DNA of 7,735 bases from Alphaproteobacteria bacterium. GTDB taxonomy: Bacteria > Pseudomonadota > Alphaproteobacteria > Rhizobiales > Aestuariivirgaceae. The notes under the pieces were generated by a model. It saw only the letters and a program-made list of their open reading frames with translations, did no database searches and was not told the DNA's origin. The position numbers and the translations under genes were made by a program. The DNA lies in contig JAPLOT010000027.1 of assembly GCA_026400595.1 (NCBI GenBank), forward strand, positions 1 to 7,735, written 5' to 3'. Below, in pieces: positions 1 through 6,764 of the stretch; position 1 is the stretch's first letter; each line of letters begins with the position of its first letter.

Positions 1-250
1 GGTAACGCCGGAAGCCATCTGTCACCCGATCGTTGTAGGCCTTGTCGCCGGTCGGATTGGTGATCACGAAGGAGACGGTCTCAATCGGCAGGCTGAGAAA
101 GCCGAGACTGGCGCCGTAGCTCTGGGCATGGGCACCGGCCAGAAGCGTCTGGACGACCAAACTGCGCTCGCCCCCCGCCAGGGCAAGTCCCAGCAGCAGA
201 ACAAGCCTGCCGGTCTTTCGTATCCTTGCCCGAAGGCTATGCCCCGCCAT
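1..250 (-). CDS. Unidentified exported protein, N-terminal part (runs off left edge)
   Basis: Minus-strand reading frame starting at ATG 250-248 and still open at base 1, giving 83 residues. It begins MAGHSLRARIRKTGRLVLLL, a basic n-region followed by a hydrophobic stretch, and an AHAQS site near residues 40-44 looks like a signal peptidase I cleavage site, so a Sec-exported protein is likely. The mature part starts SYGASLGFLSLPIETVSFVI and continues with a TNPTGDKAYNDRV segment and DGFRRY. A beta-strand followed by a helix at the start of a mature envelope protein could suit a POTRA-like domain of an outer-membrane assembly factor, but this is only a guess and I do not recognise the family. 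A GGAGA run abuts the ATG at unusually short spacing, so the start is uncertain, although the signal peptide argues for it. The permease gene upstream on the same strand ends 336 bases away, so this gene probably has its own promoter. Confidence 0.6.
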   Translation of the reverse strand, partial: MAGHSLRARIRKTGRLVLLLGLALAGGERSLVVQTLLAGAHAQSYGASLGFLSLPIETVSFVITNPTGDKAYNDRVTDGFRRY

Positions 251-586
251 TCTCCAGCACCTGCTGAATCGAAGTCGAGCTTGGCAAGCATTGCAGCCCT
301 CGTAAACCCGCAAATGGCCCAATAGGGTCGGACAGTGGCACCGCCGCAGTCCGAGCGTGTTTCGAGGGTTGTCCGTGGCTCGCCGGAGCAGTCGTTCGGG
401 CCTGTAACTCGGTCTCTTGCGTCAGGTTCTAGACATGCGCCGGCCAGACGAGGCCGAACTTCCGTTTGATGTCGGATTCCACTTCCAATGCTCCTTGCTG
501 CCTCATGTCCCGACCGTTCGATCGGCTTGTCTCTATGCCACTCCAGCCGCGCCAAGAAACGCCAGGCGCGATAGCGGCGGCAGCAG
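251..586. other. Intergenic gap without a supportable gene
   Basis: This stretch lies between the stop of the permease gene and the start of the exported-protein gene, both on the minus strand. It must hold the 3' end of the first transcript and probably the promoter of the second. I see no convincing sigma-70 promoter, RNA gene or insertion sequence end. A 6-bp stem (548-553 with 565-570, 11-nt loop) lies just beyond the permease stop. It could stall transcription, but it has no T-run. Minus-strand frames stay open across part of the gap, including a 25-codon ATG frame from 506 to 429, but none has a good ribosome site or recognisable product. A decayed gene is possible. Confidence 0.5.
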
Positions 587-1579
587 TCACCCGCCCGCGC
601 GATTGAGTTGCCGGTCGCGCCAGACCATGAGCAGGCCCGAGGCCACGACGATGGCGGCACCCGTCCAGGTCAGCGCGTCGGGGAAATCGTTGAACAGCAC
701 CAGGCCGAAGAAGACGGCCCAGATCATCGCCGAGTACTCGAAGGGCGCCACGAAATTGGCCTCGCCATACTTGTAGGCGTTGACGAACAGCATCATGCCG
801 AAGGCGGCGAGCACGCCGGAGAAGAGCATGAGAAGGAGGTCGGGAAAGTTGGGCATCACCAGGGCGCGGGTGAGAAAGACGAGGCTCGGATGCTCGAAGT
901 CGGGCGCGAAGGCGAGGTTGAAGGCCAGCGCCAGTGCAAGCCCGATGCCGAAATAGATGAGGTTCTGCCAGACGGCGATGACGACGGGGCTGACCTGCTG
1001 CGAGAGCGGGCGCCCGATCATCTGCCCCACCGCGTAGCCCAGCGCCGAGAGCAGGGCGAAGATCGATGCCGGTTCGAAGACACCCGCGCCGGGCCTGACC
1101 ATGATCAGGACGCCGATGAATCCCGCGATGATGGCCAGCCAGCGGTGCAGCCGCACGCGTTCGCCGAGCAGCGGGCCCGCAAGCCCGGCGACGAAGAAGG
1201 GCATGGTGAAGTAGATCGCCACCGCATTGGCGATGGGGATCGCCGCAATGGCCAGCACGAAGCAGAGATAGGCCAGGCCCAGGATGAGGCCGCGCACGAA
1301 GATGAGCCCCAGGGCCGGCGGCGTGAGCAGCTCGCCCAGCGCCTTCTCGCGCCAGACGAAGATGCCGAGGATCGGAATGGACCCGATGCAGCGCAGCATC
1401 AGCGCCTCGTAGACGGGATAGCCGCCGGAGATCGACTTGACGATGGCATCCTGGGTCGAAGCGAGGCCGACGCCCGCCAGGATGCAGGCGATCGCGAGAA
1501 GGCGGTTGTCGTTATGGGCGGCGGCGGCCATGACGGCTGCACTTAGCCCGCTGTTGCGATGGCCGGAAGGGGGCGCCAT
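587..1579 (-). CDS. DMT-superfamily (EamA) inner-membrane permease
   Basis: A 330-residue hydrophobic protein with two tandem EamA domains and about ten transmembrane helices, near residues 28-47, 58-76, 88-110, 112-131, 145-163, 172-190, 199-220, 247-266, 274-296 and 302-320. Repeat one ends with the family's pattern LGERVRLHRWLAIIAGFIG followed by an MVRPG turn. Repeat two has the matching FNDFPDALTWTGAAIV segment and a short basic C-terminus. EamA proteins are secondary carriers for small metabolites such as amino acids or drugs, and the sequence does not reveal the substrate. The start is uncertain. ATG 1579 gives a 16-residue leader (MAPPSGHRNS onwards) with no clear ribosome site, while ATG 1531 gives MAAAAHNDNRLLAI, closer to where such proteins normally begin. 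The gene lies 22 nt behind the MocR regulator stop on the same strand, so co-transcription is likely. MocR genes are often found next to permeases of this type. Confidence 0.9.
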   Translation of the reverse strand: MAPPSGHRNSGLSAAVMAAAAHNDNRLLAIACILAGVGLASTQDAIVKSISGGYPVYEALMLRCIGSIPILGIFVWREKALGELLTPPALGLIFVRGLILGLAYLCFVLAIAAIPIANAVAIYFTMPFFVAGLAGPLLGERVRLHRWLAIIAGFIGVLIMVRPGAGVFEPASIFALLSALGYAVGQMIGRPLSQQVSPVVIAVWQNLIYFGIGLALALAFNLAFAPDFEHPSLVFLTRALVMPNFPDLLLMLFSGVLAAFGMMLFVNAYKYGEANFVAPFEYSAMIWAVFFGLVLFNDFPDALTWTGAAIVVASGLLMVWRDRQLNRAGG

Positions 1580-1601
1580 CGCAGGTCATCCATGCGTCGC
1601 C

Positions 1602-3110
1602 TCAGGCGCGGCCAGCCGCCTGGACGAGGTCCGCGAGCAGGCGCACGCCCGGCTCGATCTTCTTCTCGTCGATGGAGGAGAAGGCAAGGCGGAAGTGATT
1701 GCGCGGCGGCTTGGCCACGCCGAAGTTGATGCGGCCAGGCTCGATGAGAATGCCCCTGGCGGCCGCGGCCCTGGCCAGGTCTTCGCTGTCCAGGTCCTGA
1801 GGGCCGGTCACCCAGAAGCTGGTGCCGCCGAAGCTCGGAATGCGCGAGGCATTGGGCATATGCGCGTTGAGTGCGGCGCCCATCACGTCCCAGCGGCTGC
1901 GGTATTCGCGGTGCAGGCGGCGGATCAGCGTGTCGTGATGGCCCAGCGACAGGAACAGGGCTGCGGTGCGCTGGTTGTTGTTGGGCGCGTGGCGCACCAT
2001 CAGGCGGCGCAGCGCGCGGGCTTCGGCGATGAGAGTCTTCGGTCCCACCATGAATCCGAGGCGCAGGCCGGGGAACAGCGTCTTCGACAGCGATCCCACG
2101 TAGATGACGCGGCCCTCGTCATCGAGCGACTTGAGCGCCGGACAGGGTTCGTTGACGTAGTTGGTCTCGAATTCATAGTCGTCCTCGATCACCACCATGT
2201 CGCGCTGCGAGGCGAGTTTCAGCAGGTCCATGCGCCGCTCCAGCGGCATGGTGACGGTGGTCGGGAACTGGTGGCTGGGTGTGGTGAAGACAATGTTGGC
2301 GTCGCGCAGCGGATCGGTGAAGGTGATGCCCTGTTCATCGACCGGGATCAGCGCCACGTTGCGCGTCTTCAGCCGGAAGATGTTGCGCATGTCGGGGTAG
2401 CCCGGCTCTTCCATCGCCACGCGGGTGTCGGGGCCGGCCAGCAGGCTGGTCAGCAGGTAGAGCGCATTCTGCGCGCCCAGCGTGATGAGGATCTCGTCGT
2501 CGCTGGCCATGATGCCACGGCGCGGCAGGATGCGGCGGCGGATCTGTTCGACCAGCAGAGGGTCGTCATGGGCCCAGGTGTCGTTGGTCCAGGAGCCCAG
2601 CCATTTCTTGCCCAGCGCCTGGCGGGCGCAGTCGCGCCACTCGGCCAGCGGGAAGAGATTGTGGTCCACCTGGCCGTAGATGAAGGGATAGGCATAGTTC
2701 TGCCAGTCCAGCGGCTTGGTGATGTTTTCCTGCGCGGCCGGATCCTTGACCAGGCGGGCCGCCCAGTCGATCTCGCCGGCCGGCCGCGCTGCGGGCGGCG
2801 GGCGCTGCGGCGTGACGCTGTCCAGCGCCTTTTCGGCGACATAGTAACCCGAGCGCTCGCGGGCCACGAGATAGCCGTCATCCAGCATGCCCTGGTAGGC
2901 CAGCACCACGGTGTTGCGCGACACCGACAGGCTCTTGGCCATCTTTCGAGTGGAGGGAATTGGTTCCTCGCGCGCCAGCTGTCCGTCGAGGATGGCCGAG
3001 ACCAGGGCCTCGCGGATCTGGGTCTGCAGGCTGGCGTGCTCGCTGCGCCGGATATGGACAAGCCAGTCGCGCAAATTGGTTCCTGTGAATAAGGCGTCTG
3101 GACCTATCAT
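1602..3110 (-). CDS. MocR-family transcriptional regulator (GntR HTH plus aminotransferase-like domain)
   Basis: Read from ATG 3110 this is 502 residues, the usual MocR size. Residues about 25-95 form a GntR-type winged helix, with PIPSTRKMAKSLSVSRNTV and the following AYQGMLDDGYL and SGYYVA segments. A proline-rich linker (about 100-115) leads to a fold-type I aminotransferase domain. Visible landmarks are LGAQNALYLL (211-220), PGYPD (236-240), TPSHQFPT (277-284), IEDDYEFE (308-315) holding the aspartate that contacts the PLP ring nitrogen, GSLSKTLFPGLRLG with the PLP-binding lysine K343, and NHFRLAFSS with R474, which binds the ligand carboxylate. The PLP residues look intact, so it should sense PLP or a PLP-ligand adduct rather than work as an enzyme. 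Family members control amino-compound genes, for example GabR, PdxR and TauR. It is divergent from the molybdoenzyme operon and precedes the permease gene, so it probably regulates one or both. The start may instead be TTG 3074 (490 residues), which has a better-placed ribosome site. Confidence 0.92.
   Translation of the reverse strand: MIGPDALFTGTNLRDWLVHIRRSEHASLQTQIREALVSAILDGQLAREEPIPSTRKMAKSLSVSRNTVVLAYQGMLDDGYLVARERSGYYVAEKALDSVTPQRPPPAARPAGEIDWAARLVKDPAAQENITKPLDWQNYAYPFIYGQVDHNLFPLAEWRDCARQALGKKWLGSWTNDTWAHDDPLLVEQIRRRILPRRGIMASDDEILITLGAQNALYLLTSLLAGPDTRVAMEEPGYPDMRNIFRLKTRNVALIPVDEQGITFTDPLRDANIVFTTPSHQFPTTVTMPLERRMDLLKLASQRDMVVIEDDYEFETNYVNEPCPALKSLDDEGRVIYVGSLSKTLFPGLRLGFMVGPKTLIAEARALRRLMVRHAPNNNQRTAALFLSLGHHDTLIRRLHREYRSRWDVMGAALNAHMPNASRIPSFGGTSFWVTGPQDLDSEDLARAAAARGILIEPGRINFGVAKPPRNHFRLAFSSIDEKKIEPGVRLLADLVQAAGRA
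3081..3084 (-). promoter_or_regulatory. Candidate ribosome binding site for a TTG start of the MocR gene
   Basis: On the minus strand AGGA lies six bases before a TTG codon (3074-3072) in frame with the regulator. The protein would then begin (M)RDWLVHIRRSEHASL, directly ahead of the winged helix. The upstream ATG at 3110 has no comparable Shine-Dalgarno sequence and sits in the middle of a palindrome and a candidate -10 box. The match is only four bases, so this remains an alternative. Confidence 0.35.
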
Positions 3111-3117
3111 AGTGCCA
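3099..3117. promoter_or_regulatory. 19-bp imperfect palindrome, candidate operator
   Basis: The sequence TGGACCTATCATAGTGCCA pairs with its own reverse complement at seven of nine arm positions around a central C at 3108. It overlaps the candidate -10 boxes of both divergent transcripts, a position suited to an operator that represses or switches both. CTGGACCTAT (3098-3107) matches nine of ten positions of CTGGACYTAA, the half-site I recall for the MocR regulator TauR. The proposed binder is the adjacent MocR protein. This is inference from position and similarity. Confidence 0.35.
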
Positions 3118-3158
3118 ATTCGCGGGATAAGGTAGCCCGGAAACGCCAGCGGAAGCCG

Positions 3159-5969
3159 ATGACCGAACCCGTTCTCAACACCTCGCCCAAGACCTGGGAC
3201 GAGGTCAAGACGACCACATGCTACATGTGCGCCTGTCGCTGCGGCATCAAGGTCTATCTCAAGGACGGCACCGTCAAGTACATCGAGGGCAACCGCGATC
3301 ACCCGGTGAACAAGGGCGTGATCTGCGGCAAGGGTGCTTCCGGCATCATGCAGCACTATTCCCCGGCGCGGCTGTCCAAGCCGCTGATCCGGGTGGGCGA
3401 GCGGGGCTCGGGCGAATTCCGCGAGATCGAATGGGAAGAGGCGCTGCGCACCGCCACCCTGTGGCTCTCGGAAGTGCGCAACAGCGATCCGAAGAAGCTC
3501 GCCTTCTTCACCGGCCGGGACCAGAGCCAGGGGCTCACCGGCTGGTGGGCCACGCAATTCGGTACGCCAAACTATGCCGCGCATGGCGGGTTCTGCTCGG
3601 TGAACATGGCGGCGGCCGGGCTCTATACCTTCGGCGGCAGCTTCTGGGAGTTCGGCGAGCCCGACTGGAAGCACACGAAGTACTTCCTGCTCTTCGGGGT
3701 GGCCGAGGATCACGCCTCCAACCCTATCAAGACCGGACTGGGCAAGCTCAAGGCGCGCGGCGCCAAGGTGGTCTCGATCAACCCGATCCGCACCGGATAC
3801 TCGGCCATTGCCGATGAGTGGATCGGCATTCGTCCCGGCACGGATGGACTCTTCGTGGGCGCACTCATTCACGAATTGCTGTCCGCGCAGAAGATCGACG
3901 GCGACTATCTGCAGCGCTACACCAATGCGCCCTGGCTGGTGATCGAGAATCCCGGCGGCGCGGACGACGGGCTCTTCGCCCGCACTGCGCAGGGATCGGC
4001 CCTGGTTCTCGACCATCACTCGGGAACGCCCATGCCGGCGCTCTCGCCCGATGCGCTGCCGCGCCTGATGGGCCGTTTCAAGCTGCCGGACGGACGCCGC
4101 GTGGTGACGAGCTTCCAGCTCATCGCCGAGCGTTTTCTGTCGCCCGACTGGGCGCCGGAAGCCGTCACCGCCCGCTGCGGCGTTCCGGCCGCCACCATCA
4201 GGCGCATCGCCGCCGAACTCGCCGAGGTTGCCTTCAGCCAGCAGGTCGAGCTCGATATTCCGTGGACGGATCACCTCGGCCGCTTCCACGAGAAGACGGT
4301 GGGCCGCCCGGTGTCGATGCATGCCATGCGCGGCATCTCCGCCCATGCCAACGGATTCCAGACCTGCCGCACGCTGCATCTCCTGCAGATCATTCTCGGC
4401 ACCATCGATGTACCGGGCGGCTTCCGCTACAAGCCGCCCTTTCCCAAGCCTGCGCCGCCGGGCGTCAAGCCCGCAGGCAAGCCGGGGCAGGTGAAGCCCA
4501 ACACGCCCTTGCCCGGTCCCCCACTCGGCTTCGTGACCTCGCCCGACGATCTGTTGATCGATGCGGACGGCCATCCGCAACGCATCGACAAGGCCTATAG
4601 CTGGGACGCGCCGCTGGCCGCGCATGGCATGATGCACATGGTCATCACCAACGCGGCGAAGAAGGACCCTTACGGCATCGACGTCCTGTTCATGTACATG
4701 GTCAACATGAGCTGGAACTCGGCCATGAACGTGCCGGACACGCTGAAGTATCTCACGCAGAAGGATCCGGCTACCGGCGACTATACGATCCCGCGCATCA
4801 TCTACTCCGATGCCTATGCGTCCGAAATGGTCCACTACGCCGACCTGATCCTGCCGGACACCACCTATCTCGAGCGCTGGGACTGCATCTCGCTGCTCGA
4901 CCGCCCGATCTCGGAGGCCGATGGCCCGGCCGATTCCATCCGCCAGCCGGTGGTGGAACCTGATCGCGACGTTCGGCCCTTCCAGGAGGTTCTGCTGGAC
5001 CTCGGCGCGCGGCTGGGGCTTCCGGGCATGACCCGCACCGATGGCAGCCCGCGCTATCCGGGCGGCTACGCCGATTACATCGTCAACCACGAGCGTGCGC
5101 CGGGGCTTGGGCCTCTGGCCGGCTTCCGCGGTTCAAACGGCAAGGCGCAGGGGCGGGGCGCGCCCAATCCCGAACAGCTGCAGCACTACATCGACAATGG
5201 CTGCCACTGGTTCTACGAGCTGCCCGATCACATGAAGTACTACCGCCATGTGAACTGGGCCTATCTCGATTGGGCCACCTTCTTCGGCTTCGTCGGCAAG
5301 CCCGATCCGATCATCCACCAGCTGTACTGCGAGCCGCTGCAGAAATTCCGCCTGGCCGCGGCAGGCCACGGCAAGGTCGTTCCGCCCGAAGCGCATCGCG
5401 CGCGCATCCGCGATCACTTCGATCCCATTCCCTTCTGGTATCCGCCCTTCGAAGGCCAGATGGTGAGCGAGGCCGAGTATCCCATGCATGCGGTGACGCA
5501 GCGCCCCATGGCCATGTATCACTCCTGGGGTTCGCAGAACGCCTGGCTGCGCCAGATCCTCGGGCGCAACTGGCTCTACATGGCGCGCGAGCGGGCAGGC
5601 GAACTCGGCATCGCGGATGGCGACTGGGTGACCGTCACCTCGCATCACGGGATGATCAAGGCGCAGGCGAAGCTCATGGATGGCGTCAATCCCGACACCG
5701 CCTGGACCTGGAACGCCATCGGCAAGCGCGCGGGGGCCTGGGGTCTTTCTCCGGATGCGCCGGAGGCGAAAAAGGGCTTTTTGCTGAATCACTTGATCTC
5801 GGAACTTCTTCCCGAACGTGAAGGCGGCTACCGCTATTCCAACAGCGATCCGGTGACCGGTCAGGCGGCCTGGTACGATCTCCGTGTCCGCATCGAGAAG
5901 GCCGCGGGCCAGGAGCCGGTGAGCGCGCCGCAATTCGCGACTCTGAAGAAACTGAAGAGGGCGAAATGA
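3159..5969 (+). CDS. soeA: Molybdopterin (Mo-bisPGD) oxidoreductase catalytic subunit, SoeA-like sulfite dehydrogenase
   Basis: 936 residues of the DMSO-reductase superfamily. The N-terminal CYMCACRCG with a later ICGKG gives C21-x2-C24-x3-C28-x27-C56, the site of the proximal [4Fe-4S] cluster, with K58 behind it. Residues 60-240 contain the first molybdopterin-binding fold. C146 in GGFCSVNMAAAG is the likely molybdenum ligand, as in the sulfur-compound branch of the family. FGVAEDHASNP (179-189) and the NPIRTGYSAIADEWIG segment (from residue 208) bind cofactor. DAYASEMVHYADLILPDTTY (551-570) is the second half, and 780-885 is the C-terminal pterin-binding barrel, including WNAIGKRAGAW. A proline-rich stretch lies at 422-456. 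There is no twin-arginine signal, so the enzyme should face the cytoplasm. This separates it from periplasmic polysulfide, thiosulfate and tetrathionate reductases and fits SoeA, which oxidises sulfite to sulfate. Its partners follow directly downstream. Molybdoenzyme: near certain. Sulfite as substrate: likely but inferred. The ribosome site (GGAAG, 3-nt spacing) is weak. Confidence 0.88.
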   Translation: MTEPVLNTSPKTWDEVKTTTCYMCACRCGIKVYLKDGTVKYIEGNRDHPVNKGVICGKGASGIMQHYSPARLSKPLIRVGERGSGEFREIEWEEALRTATLWLSEVRNSDPKKLAFFTGRDQSQGLTGWWATQFGTPNYAAHGGFCSVNMAAAGLYTFGGSFWEFGEPDWKHTKYFLLFGVAEDHASNPIKTGLGKLKARGAKVVSINPIRTGYSAIADEWIGIRPGTDGLFVGALIHELLSAQKIDGDYLQRYTNAPWLVIENPGGADDGLFARTAQGSALVLDHHSGTPMPALSPDALPRLMGRFKLPDGRRVVTSFQLIAERFLSPDWAPEAVTARCGVPAATIRRIAAELAEVAFSQQVELDIPWTDHLGRFHEKTVGRPVSMHAMRGISAHANGFQTCRTLHLLQIILGTIDVPGGFRYKPPFPKPAPPGVKPAGKPGQVKPNTPLPGPPLGFVTSPDDLLIDADGHPQRIDKAYSWDAPLAAHGMMHMVITNAAKKDPYGIDVLFMYMVNMSWNSAMNVPDTLKYLTQKDPATGDYTIPRIIYSDAYASEMVHYADLILPDTTYLERWDCISLLDRPISEADGPADSIRQPVVEPDRDVRPFQEVLLDLGARLGLPGMTRTDGSPRYPGGYADYIVNHERAPGLGPLAGFRGSNGKAQGRGAPNPEQLQHYIDNGCHWFYELPDHMKYYRHVNWAYLDWATFFGFVGKPDPIIHQLYCEPLQKFRLAAAGHGKVVPPEAHRARIRDHFDPIPFWYPPFEGQMVSEAEYPMHAVTQRPMAMYHSWGSQNAWLRQILGRNWLYMARERAGELGIADGDWVTVTSHHGMIKAQAKLMDGVNPDTAWTWNAIGKRAGAWGLSPDAPEAKKGFLLNHLISELLPEREGGYRYSNSDPVTGQAAWYDLRVRIEKAAGQEPVSAPQFATLKKLKRAK

Positions 5970-6763
5970 CGTCGCTGCCGCCGCCCGCCTCAAAGAAACT
6001 GGGCCTGGTGATCGATCTCGACACCTGCGTGGGTTGTCAGGCCTGCGTCACCTCCTGCAAGGAGTGGAACACGCAAGGCTATTCGGCGCCGCTCAGCGAC
6101 TACGACCCCTATGGATCCGACCCGGACGGCGTCTGGCTGAACCGTGTGCATGGCTATGAGGTGAGGGAGCAGGGCCAGGACCAGACCCGCATCGTCCATT
6201 TCCCGCGCTCCTGCCTGCATTGCGAAACACCGGCCTGCGTGACCGTCTGCCCCACCGGCGCCTCCTACAAGCGCGCCGAGGACGGCATCGTGCTGGTGAA
6301 CCCGGACACCTGCATCGGCTGCAAGCTCTGTTCCTGGGCCTGTCCCTATGGCGCGCGTGAGTATGACCTGGCCCAGGGCGTGATGAAGAAATGCACGCTC
6401 TGCGTGGACCGCATCTACAATGAAAACCTGGAGCCGGAGGACCGCCAGCCCGCCTGCGTGAAGGCCTGCCCGACCGGGGCCCGCCATTTCGGCGATCTCG
6501 GCGACCCGGCTTCGCCGGTCTCGCAGTTGGTGGCAGAACGCGGTGGCTACGATCTTCTGCCCGAGATGGGCTACCGGCCGGTCAACAAGTACCTGCCTCC
6601 GCGCGCCCGGCGCGATGCGACCAACACGTCGAACACTGAGCTGCCGAAGCCTGACGGATCCGCCTTCGACCGGCTCTTCGCCTGGGCCGACCGGCTGCTC
6701 TCTGCCAAGGCCGGCGCGTCGAAGCCCGACCTCACCGACTATTCCGGCAAGCTCGAGGGCTGA
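5966..6763 (+). CDS. soeB: Four-cluster [4Fe-4S] electron-transfer subunit, SoeB-like
   Basis: 265 residues with sixteen cysteines in the order of DmsB/PsrB/SoeB proteins: C21-x2-C24-x2-C27-x3-C31, C83-x2-C86-x4-C91-x3-C95, C116-x2-C119-x2-C122-x3-C126 and C143-x2-C146-x17-C164-x3-C168. All four cluster sites are complete. The protein carries electrons between the proximal cluster of the molybdenum subunit and the membrane anchor. It has no signal peptide or membrane segment, so it should lie on the cytoplasmic face with the catalytic subunit. After the last cluster motif, a tail of about 90 residues (175-265) contains YRPVNKYLPPR and a polar end, longer than in minimal family members and perhaps involved in contacts with the anchor. 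Its ATG overlaps the stop of the upstream gene as ATGA, indicating translational coupling. An iron-sulfur subunit is certain; the SoeB name depends on the substrate assignment. Confidence 0.93.
   Translation: MTSLPPPASKKLGLVIDLDTCVGCQACVTSCKEWNTQGYSAPLSDYDPYGSDPDGVWLNRVHGYEVREQGQDQTRIVHFPRSCLHCETPACVTVCPTGASYKRAEDGIVLVNPDTCIGCKLCSWACPYGAREYDLAQGVMKKCTLCVDRIYNENLEPEDRQPACVKACPTGARHFGDLGDPASPVSQLVAERGGYDLLPEMGYRPVNKYLPPRARRDATNTSNTELPKPDGSAFDRLFAWADRLLSAKAGASKPDLTDYSGKLEG
6755..6759 (+). promoter_or_regulatory. Ribosome binding site of the membrane-anchor gene
   Basis: GAGGG lies five bases before ATG 6765. It fixes the start there, although the same frame is open upstream to an ATG at 6543. 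That longer reading would overlap the iron-sulfur gene and add a non-hydrophobic leader foreign to the family. Confidence 0.75.
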
Positions 6764-6764
6764 G

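Larger units (their letters stand above)
3075..3158. promoter_or_regulatory. Divergent promoter region between the MocR gene and the molybdoenzyme operon
   Basis: The region is markedly more AT-rich than its surroundings. On the plus strand TATCAT (3105-3110) can serve as a -10 box, with a weak TTCCTG (3080-3085) at a long 19-bp spacing as the -35. Transcription would start near 3117, giving a leader of about 42 nt. On the minus strand TATGAT (3111-3106) is a good -10 match, but I find no convincing -35 upstream of it. If that box is used, the transcript begins near 3099, downstream of ATG 3110, which would require the TTG start of the regulator. Weak -35 boxes suggest promoters that need an activator, as MocR proteins often provide. 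Confidence 0.4.

Noticed and set aside
548..570. A 6-bp hairpin after the permease stop as an intrinsic terminator
   Set aside because: The stem is short, the loop is 11 nt and no T-run follows on the minus strand, so it is mentioned only within the gap.
64..660. A 198-codon minus-strand frame across the left gap
   Set aside because: It overlaps the exported-protein frame out of register and the permease end, and has a composition of tryptophan, arginine and cysteine without any domain.
608..1546. A 312-codon plus-strand frame opposite the permease
   Set aside because: It is extremely charged with many His and Asp residues, the usual reverse reading of a membrane protein.
1437..3092. A 551-codon plus-strand frame opposite the regulator and permease genes
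   Set aside because: It has low-complexity composition and no domain, and lies antisense to a clear MocR gene.
1602..5090. A single 1162-codon open frame on the minus strand that joins the regulator to a long extension antisense to the molybdenum gene
   Set aside because: Only the part below 3110 encodes recognisable domains. The extension is the mirror of a well-supported enzyme gene and is rich in Arg, His and Gly, as expected for antisense of high-GC codons.
3159..5969. Formate dehydrogenase or nitrate reductase as the identity of the molybdenum subunit
   Set aside because: There is no selenocysteine or formate dehydrogenase-type active-site context, and the partners are DmsB- and DmsC-like rather than NAD-linked subunits or NapB-like cytochromes.
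6543..6764. A 74-codon N-terminal extension of the membrane-anchor frame
   Set aside because: It lies inside the iron-sulfur gene in another frame, is not hydrophobic, and ATG 6765 has a proper ribosome site and the family's typical N-terminus.
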